Assembly: GCA_902627745.1 (NCBI GenBank)
Contig: CACOKG010000004.1
Span: 1 to 50,586 of the forward strand
DNA length: 50,586 bases
Direction of reading: 5' to 3'
Origin: an uncultured Pelagibacteraceae bacterium
GTDB taxonomy: Bacteria > Pseudomonadota > Alphaproteobacteria > Pelagibacterales > Pelagibacteraceae
The notes under the pieces are model-generated. The model searched no databases, was not told where the DNA came from, and saw only the letters and a list, made by a program, of their open reading frames with translations. How positions within the stretch are numbered: the first letter of the stretch is position 1; the number at the start of each line of letters is the position of its first letter. The position numbers were made by a program, and so were the translations under genes. Of the stretch, positions 46,110 through 50,586 are shown in pieces.

Positions 46110-46448
46110 TTATAAAAAATTAGCGATATATTTGTGTATGAAGAAACCAATAACTAACAATCCTAGGCCTGCGCCATAAATCATGAAGAAATTCATATTT
46201 AAAGATTTTGCAAAGAAAAAGGGTAAAAAAAATAGATAACTTACAGGTACAGCAACTAGTATACTTTTAGTAAATAGAATTGTTTTTTCTATATCATTGT
46301 GTTCATAGTAAGAAAAAGCGATAGCTATAAGCGATAAAAGTGGAAAAGCTATAATAAATCCGGCTAATTTCGGATTTTGCCCAGATAACCAACTTGCAAA
46401 GGCAATAATTAGTGCAGCACCAACAACTTTAGCAATGAATAGAATCAT
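46110..46448 (-). CDS. Small membrane protein of unknown function (112 aa)
   Basis: Four predicted membrane helices (about residues 2-20, 28-46, 60-80 and 86-106) fill the protein; ASWLSGQNPKLAGFIIAFPLLSL is the most distinctive part. The general look resembles GlpM/DUF3147-like small membrane proteins, but that is a weak comparison. It starts 57 bases from the divergent Zur-type gene, so the Zur box between them could affect both. No metal-binding residues stand out. Confidence 0.7.
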   Translation of the reverse strand: MILFIAKVVGAALIIAFASWLSGQNPKLAGFIIAFPLLSLIAIAFSYYEHNDIEKTILFTKSILVAVPVSYLFFLPFFFAKSLNMNFFMIYGAGLGLLVIGFFIHKYIANFL

Positions 46449-46471
46449 AAATAAATATTATATCATTTTTC

Positions 46472-46499
46472 TTGACTTATTGTTGTGATGTTATAACAT
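46472..46499 (+). promoter_or_regulatory. Promoter of the zur-type gene
   Basis: TTGACT (46472-46477) is followed after 16 bases by TAACAT (46494-46499), or alternatively TGTTATAAC (46489-46497) serves as an extended -10. Either places the transcript start within a few bases of the ATG at 46506, so the message is probably leaderless. Confidence 0.5.
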
Positions 46500-46503
46500 A
46501 ACA
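46484..46503. promoter_or_regulatory. Probable Zur box
   Basis: TGTGATGTTATAACATAACA is palindromic at 18 of 20 positions, with a perfect 12-base core ATGTTATAACAT, and closely resembles the Zur operator of proteobacteria. It overlaps the -10 region and ends two bases before the start codon, so zinc-bound Zur would block its own gene and possibly the divergent membrane genes. Confidence 0.75.
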
Positions 46504-46505
46504 CT

Positions 46506-46871
46506 ATGTCAAATAAGGAATTAGTCTTTAATATTATTAAAAAATCTCCAAAGCATTTAACTGCTTATGAGATATTAGATAAGCTTCAAAAGGTTAAAAA
46601 AACACAACCTATGACAGTTTATAGAGCTCTTGCCAACCTAATAGAAGAAGAACGAATTCATAAATCTAATCAAACAAAAACTTTTATGCTGTGCAATCAT
46701 TCACATTCAAAAAATCACAGTACCGCAATCGCCATATGCAAAAAATGTGGGGATACAGAAGAATTAAAATCAAATCTTTTTGAAAGTTTGTTTAAAAAAA
46801 ACAACTTAAAAAATTATGATTTTAATACATTTAATATGGAAGTTTTAACTACTTGTAAGGAGTGCAATTAA
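46506..46871 (+). CDS. zur: Fur-family regulator, probable zinc sensor Zur
   Basis: A 121-residue Fur-family protein. The winged helix covers about residues 1-58 (AYEILDKLQ, QPMTVYRALANLIEEERIHK). Structural-zinc ligands are Cys78/Cys81 (CKKCG) and Cys117/Cys120 (CKEC); Cys63, His65, His67 and His71 lie in the MLCNHSHSKNH stretch, a Zur-type sensory pattern rather than Fur. The Zur-like palindrome overlapping its promoter supports this. At 121 residues it is short because the N-terminal extension is missing. Its stop overlaps the next gene by one base, so the pair is co-translated. Confidence 0.88.
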   Translation: MSNKELVFNIIKKSPKHLTAYEILDKLQKVKKTQPMTVYRALANLIEEERIHKSNQTKTFMLCNHSHSKNHSTAIAICKKCGDTEELKSNLFESLFKKNNLKNYDFNTFNMEVLTTCKECN

Positions 46872-47335
46872 TGAAAAAAATAAGTTTTTTAACTTTAACA
46901 ATGTGTATTTTTGGTTTTACATTTGTTAGAGCAGCAGAGGGTCATTCTCATGAATTACCAGAGTTTCTTCATTTTATGGAAGAACTAATAGAAGAACATA
47001 GCATTTTAAGAGGAGCAACTTTTGGCTTTATTCATACATTAATACCTTTAATTGGATTTTATACTGGTTGGAGTATCAATAGATTTCTTAAAATTATCTC
47101 TAATGGAGCGATCGCTGGTATAGTTGGAATAGTTTTAGCCCATATCATTGCAGACTTTATAGCAGCTTTAGCTGATCCAGATTTACAAAGTGCTGCATAT
47201 GGAATTGTTATAGGTGGTTTCCTACCATTATTAGCAGTCCCTTTTTTAGAAAAATATGTCACTAAGAGTAGATATCATACAGTTGTTGGTGACCACGAAG
47301 ATCTAAAAAAAGATTTGAAAAGAAAACATAGATAG
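46871..47335 (+). CDS. Zur-coupled membrane protein, possible zinc-handling factor
   Basis: I do not recognise the family. The 154-residue protein has a signal peptide (about residues 1-21, FVRA-A), a short His-bearing segment (EGHSHELPEFLHF: His25, His27, His34, His43), then three membrane helices (about 47-68, 76-100 and 107-127) and a basic tail. His55 lies in the first helix and His91 and Asp95 in the second (AHIIAD), a pattern seen in metal permeases. I chose ATG 46871 over GTG 46862 because AAGGAG precedes it and it shares a base with the zur stop. Coupling to zur suggests zinc uptake or storage; this is inference. Confidence 0.72.
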   Translation: MKKISFLTLTMCIFGFTFVRAAEGHSHELPEFLHFMEELIEEHSILRGATFGFIHTLIPLIGFYTGWSINRFLKIISNGAIAGIVGIVLAHIIADFIAALADPDLQSAAYGIVIGGFLPLLAVPFLEKYVTKSRYHTVVGDHEDLKKDLKRKHR

Positions 47336-47349
47336 TATTTAATGTAAGG

Positions 47350-48348
47350 GTGAGTACGGTTTCCCTTACATTAGATGAAATTTTTGAATTAGCTAAAAAA
47401 ACTTTATTAGCTAATGGTTGTAATGATGAAACAGCTTCTATTCTGTCTGATCTAATTAGAAATGCCGAAAGGGATGGATCTTTATCTCATGGTTTGTTTA
47501 GATTACCTGCATATGTAAGTGGTTTAAAAAGTGGAAAAATTAATGGTAAAGGAAAGCCTGAAATTAAAAAAATTTCTTTATCAGTTATAAAAGTTCAAGG
47601 GAATAATTGTTTAGCACCAGTAGTTTTAAATAAAGGGTTGCCTGAATTAGCTAAAGCTGCAAAAGAAAATGGTGTAGCAGTGCTTGCAATAAATAATTCT
47701 CATCACATGGCAGCGATGTGGCCTGAAACAGAAAAGTTAGCAGAAGAAGGTTTGGTTGCTTTTGCATGCACATCATACAAACCTGCTGTAGCACCTGCTG
47801 GTGCAATCAAACCATTATTTGGAACCAACCCTATTTCATTTGCTTGGCCACGAGCTGGTAAAACTCCAGTCGTTTATGATATGGCAACAGCATCAATGGC
47901 AATGGGAGAAGTCCAAGTTGCAAAAAGAGAAGGGCACAAAGTTCCACTTGGAACTGGTTTAACTAAAGATGGTAAAGAAACTACTGATCCAGGAGCAATT
48001 GCAGATGGTGGTGTATTACTTCCTTTTGGAGGCTACAAAGGTTCAGCAATAGCGATGATGGTTGAACTGATGGCTGGTGCTTTGGTTGGTGATAATTTTA
48101 GTTTTGAAACAGCTGCAAAGGATAACAATGATGGTGGCCCACCAAGTGGAGGTGAGTTTATTTTAGCTATATCACCAGATAAAACCTCAGGAACAAATTG
48201 GCAAAAACATGCAGATGAATTCTTTGATAAAATGAAATCTTTTGATGGGGTTAGACTTCCAGGTGAAAGAAGACACAAAAATAGATTAGACAAAGGCCCT
48301 CGACATATTAATGAAGACTTGGTTAATAAAATAAAATCGTTAAGCTAA
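47350..48348 (+). CDS. Ldh_2-family NAD(P)H oxidoreductase (DpkA-like)
   Basis: Malate/L-lactate dehydrogenase (Ldh_2) superfamily, not the Rossmann-type enzymes. The N-terminal helix contains DGSLSHGLFRLPAYVSGLKSGKI; the catalytic-site stretch NNSHHMAAMWPETE and the cofactor region KPLFGTNPISFAWP and VYDMATASMAMGEV follow, with LLPFGGYKGSAIAMMVELM later. The SHH-x-AA-x-W pattern resembles delta1-piperideine-2-carboxylate/pyrroline-2-carboxylate reductase (DpkA), acting in D-lysine or hydroxyproline breakdown. Other Ldh_2 substrates remain possible. The start is GTG at 47350; the end overlaps convergent xthA by nine bases. Confidence 0.82.
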   Translation: MSTVSLTLDEIFELAKKTLLANGCNDETASILSDLIRNAERDGSLSHGLFRLPAYVSGLKSGKINGKGKPEIKKISLSVIKVQGNNCLAPVVLNKGLPELAKAAKENGVAVLAINNSHHMAAMWPETEKLAEEGLVAFACTSYKPAVAPAGAIKPLFGTNPISFAWPRAGKTPVVYDMATASMAMGEVQVAKREGHKVPLGTGLTKDGKETTDPGAIADGGVLLPFGGYKGSAIAMMVELMAGALVGDNFSFETAAKDNNDGGPPSGGEFILAISPDKTSGTNWQKHADEFFDKMKSFDGVRLPGERRHKNRLDKGPRHINEDLVNKIKSLS

Positions 48349-49116
48349 TTTAATTTCAATTGGAGTGTGGTCAGAAGGTTTTTCTCTTCCTCTTGGGTCT
48401 TTATTAATATTTATAGATCTTACTTGATCGATTAAAGAATTTGATACTAAGAAGTGATCTATTCTCATACCATTATTTTTTTGCCAAGCTCCTCTCATAT
48501 AGTCCCAAAAAGTATAGCCTTCTTTTGTTTCATAAAAGTGTCTATAAACATCATTAAATCCCAAGTTAAGCATTTCTCTGAATTTTTTTCTTATTTCCAA
48601 TCTGTATAAAGCGTCATCTTCAAAACTTTTAACATTATAAACATCTTCGGCAGCTGGAATAACATTGAAATCACCCGCAAGAATAATATTTGAGTTTTTT
48701 TTAGACAAGGTCTTTAATTGTTTTATTAATTGATCCATCCAATTTTTTTTATAGTCATATTTCTCAGTATCTACCGGGTTTCCATTAGGCGTATAAATGT
48801 TTATCAATTGAACAACTTTTTTCTTATACTCAACTTCAGCAGAAATAATTCTTGATTGTTTCAATTTATCTTTAATTAGATCTGTCCTAATATTTTTTAA
48901 TTTTCCTTTGGAAATAATTGCAACACCATTATAGCTTTTTTGGCCAAATACGTGACTTTCATAATCCACTGCTGAAAAATCATCATAAGGAAAGTTTACA
49001 TCCTCTGTTTTGATTTCCTGCATCATTAGGATATCTGGTTTATATTTTATGAGATAACTTTTGATATTATCTATACGAGCTCTCACAGAATTTACATTCC
49101 ATGACGAAATAATCAT
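48340..49116 (-). CDS. xthA: Exodeoxyribonuclease III
   Basis: AP endonuclease and 3'-exonuclease of base-excision repair. The EEP-fold motifs are SWNVNSVRARI near the N-terminus, LMMQEIKTED (metal-binding Glu), IYTPNG, LAGDFNVIPAAEDVYN, FWDYMRGAWQKNNGMRIDHFL and the terminal SDHTPIEI. I place the start at the ATG at 49116, which shares one base with the erpA stop; the ten extra upstream codons lie inside erpA and precede the conserved N-terminus. Length is 258 residues. Confidence 0.95.
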   Translation of the reverse strand: MIISSWNVNSVRARIDNIKSYLIKYKPDILMMQEIKTEDVNFPYDDFSAVDYESHVFGQKSYNGVAIISKGKLKNIRTDLIKDKLKQSRIISAEVEYKKKVVQLINIYTPNGNPVDTEKYDYKKNWMDQLIKQLKTLSKKNSNIILAGDFNVIPAAEDVYNVKSFEDDALYRLEIRKKFREMLNLGFNDVYRHFYETKEGYTFWDYMRGAWQKNNGMRIDHFLVSNSLIDQVRSININKDPRGREKPSDHTPIEIKLA

Positions 49117-49433
49117 TAAAGAGAAAAAGAAACACCACAACCACAAGATGACTTGGTTTGTGGATTAGTTATCTTAAATTGTTCACCAATTAATTCTGAG
49201 ACATAATCAACTTCAGAGCCTTTTAATAAATCTGCTGAAGTTTTATCAATCAAAATATTTTCAAATTTCAAATCATCATTTGATTTTTCCTTATCAAAAG
49301 TGAATTCATATTGAAATCCTGAGCAACCACCACCTTTAATAGCGATTCTAAAAAAAGACCCTTTATCTTTTTTAGATAATAAAACATTGATCTGTTTTAG
49401 TGCTTTATCAGTAAATTTAATTTCTTTAATCAT
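49116..49433 (-). CDS. erpA: Iron-sulfur cluster insertion protein (ErpA/IscA type)
   Basis: A-type carrier delivering Fe-S clusters to apoproteins. The three conserved cysteines are Cys37 in GGCSGFQY and Cys97 and Cys99 in SSCGCGVSF. Length 105 is normal. Its position divergent from dgt and upstream of xthA is a common alphaproteobacterial arrangement and favours ErpA over other A-type carriers. LipA and IlvD in this window are likely client types. Confidence 0.92.
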   Translation of the reverse strand: MIKEIKFTDKALKQINVLLSKKDKGSFFRIAIKGGGCSGFQYEFTFDKEKSNDDLKFENILIDKTSADLLKGSEVDYVSELIGEQFKITNPQTKSSCGCGVSFSL

Positions 49434-49455
49434 AATTGATCACTGGTATTAGTAA

Positions 49456-49461
49456 TATAAT
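49456..49461 (+). promoter_or_regulatory. Possible -10 element of dgt
   Basis: A consensus TATAAT lies in the 50-base gap between divergent erpA and dgt, 23 bases before the dgt ATG. A TTGATC at 49436-49441 is only 14 bases upstream, a poor spacing, so the -35 is uncertain. Confidence 0.4.
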
Positions 49462-49483
49462 ACTTAATATTTTATTTTAAAGG

Positions 49484-50586
49484 ATGAAAAAATACTCAAA
49501 GATTGGCCAATTCAAAAGTAAAGGTAGGATATTTAAGGAATCTTTGTCAAAATATAGATCTCCTTATCAAAGAGATAGAGATCGTATTATTCATAGCGCT
49601 TCATTTAGAAGATTGAAACATAAAACACAGGTATTTGTTAACACTGAAGGTGATCATTATAGAACACGAATTACCCATTCCATGGAGGTTGCTCAAATAG
49701 CAAGATCCATCACTAGATATTTTAATTTAAACGAGGACTTAGCAGAAACACTTAGTTTAGCACATGATTTGGGACACACACCTTTCGGTCATGCAGGTGA
49801 AGATGCTTTAAATGAATGTATGAACATTCATGGAGGGTTTGACCACAATTTACAAACATTAAGAATTGTTATGTTTTTAGAAAATAAGTATTTGAAATTT
49901 AATGGTTTAAACCTTTCTGTTGAAACATTAGAGGGACTTTTAAAACACAATGGTCCAGTTGAAGATTTTCATTTAGTTGATGAATTGATAGGTGTTAAAA
50001 AATTTAAAAACATGATCAATTTTAATACCTTCCCATCACTAGAGGCTCAAATTTCATCTATATCTGATGATATTGCTTATAATAACCATGACATACAAGA
50101 TGGCATTAAAGCAAACTTATTTAGATTAGAAGAGTTAGTAGAAATAGATTTTTTTAAAAATATTTATAGAAAATATAAAAAAAGGATTAACAAAAAAAAT
50201 TACAAGATTGCAACTTACCAGATTATAAGAGACTCAATTGACTTAATGATCAAAGATTTAATAAGTAATACCATCAAAAATCTTAATCAAAATAAAATTA
50301 AAAGCAGAAATGATTTGAATAAAACTGATTTTCTTATGGTTGATTTCTCTGATAAAATTAAAAATACTGATAATGAAATTAGGTATTTTTTAAGGTCTAA
50401 AATGTACAATAACAAGAATGTGCTTAATAAAAATAATAAAGGTAAATTAATAATTAAAAGATTGTTTGCTAAAATAAGTAAAAATCCTGCAAAATTTATT
50501 TCAAAAGAACATTTATCTGGAAATAAATATCGATCAGTTTCTGATTTTATTTCTGGTATGACTGACAGATATGCTATCAACCTTTA
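49484..50586 (+). CDS. dgt: dGTP triphosphohydrolase-like HD-domain protein (3' truncated by window end)
   Basis: HD-superfamily deoxynucleotide triphosphohydrolase. From the ATG at 49484 the frame stays open to the window end, giving 367 codons plus two bases. Conserved parts are SPYQRDRDRIIHSASFRRLKHKTQVF near the N-terminus, RTRITHSMEVAQIARSI (first metal His), LAHDLGHTPFGHAGEDALNE (the HD pair) and ISDDIAYNNHDIQDGI (final Asp). This is the alphaproteobacterial dgt-like type, which trims dNTP pools. The natural end is outside the window; typical length would be about 370-400 residues, so little is missing. Confidence 0.93.
   Translation, partial: MKKYSKIGQFKSKGRIFKESLSKYRSPYQRDRDRIIHSASFRRLKHKTQVFVNTEGDHYRTRITHSMEVAQIARSITRYFNLNEDLAETLSLAHDLGHTPFGHAGEDALNECMNIHGGFDHNLQTLRIVMFLENKYLKFNGLNLSVETLEGLLKHNGPVEDFHLVDELIGVKKFKNMINFNTFPSLEAQISSISDDIAYNNHDIQDGIKANLFRLEELVEIDFFKNIYRKYKKRINKKNYKIATYQIIRDSIDLMIKDLISNTIKNLNQNKIKSRNDLNKTDFLMVDFSDKIKNTDNEIRYFLRSKMYNNKNVLNKNNKGKLIIKRLFAKISKNPAKFISKEHLSGNKYRSVSDFISGMTDRYAINL

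Noticed and set aside
49117..49146. Ten-codon N-terminal extension of xthA
   Set aside because: The extension is entirely inside erpA and precedes the conserved SWNVNS start; the ATG at 49116 is the coupled start.
1..50586. Prophage, transposon, CRISPR or genomic island
   Set aside because: No integrase, transposase, phage structural gene, spaced direct repeats or tRNA-flanked duplication was seen; the three tRNA genes are intact and flanked by core genes.

Overview
The window is a very AT-rich, almost gap-free stretch of an alphaproteobacterial chromosome. Tiny intergenic gaps, many stop/start overlaps (ATGA, TAATG), a short AapJQMP amino-acid transporter block, a reduced set of regulators and the family-level look of every protein point to the SAR11 clade (Candidatus Pelagibacter or a close relative). 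I see no phage genes, transposases, CRISPR array or rRNA. No stretch longer than 300 bases lacks a gene.

Layout. (1) 40-11699, plus strand: translation and envelope genes in one run: rpsB, tsf, frr, uppS, cdsA, dxr, bamA, skp, fabZ, lpxD, lpxA, lpxI, lpxB. This couples ribosome function, isoprenoid and phospholipid precursors, outer-membrane protein assembly and lipid A synthesis. Two genes usually found in this alphaproteobacterial cluster (pyrH, rseP) are missing from their slots. (2) 11676-19089, minus strand: a PpiD-like chaperone followed by trpE-trpG-trpD-trpC, then lexA with an alphaproteobacterial SOS box, then gltX. (3) 19144-25607, plus: tpiA, secG, pyrG, kdsA, eno, ftsB, lipA, ratA; the pyruvate dehydrogenase genes that often sit between ftsB and lipA are absent. 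(4) 25584-27647, minus: cinA/pncC, pgpA, ispDF. (5) 27674-33604, plus: ntrY-ntrX (reduced nitrogen-type two-component system) and trkA-trkH (potassium uptake). (6) 33633-38325: tRNA-Arg, then aapJ, a strong terminator, and aapQ-aapM-aapP, a general L-amino-acid ABC transporter. (7) 38488-44720: an XRE regulator, tRNA-Asn and tRNA-Cys on the minus strand, valS, ilvD and a ManC-type sugar nucleotidyltransferase. (8) 44741-47335: the most unusual part. A PiT-like permease with a structured leader RNA and two small membrane proteins lie on the minus strand. Divergent from them is a Zur-type regulator with a near-perfect Zur box, translationally coupled to an uncharacterised His-containing membrane protein. 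(9) 47350-end: an Ldh_2/DpkA-type oxidoreductase, xthA, erpA and a 3'-truncated dgt-like gene.

The best candidates for something undescribed are the Zur-coupled membrane protein (46871-47335) as a possible zinc-handling factor, and the leader hairpin of the PiT-like gene, whose apical region carries a six-base complement to that gene's own Shine-Dalgarno sequence. Assignments come from reading protein motifs by eye; no database search was run.
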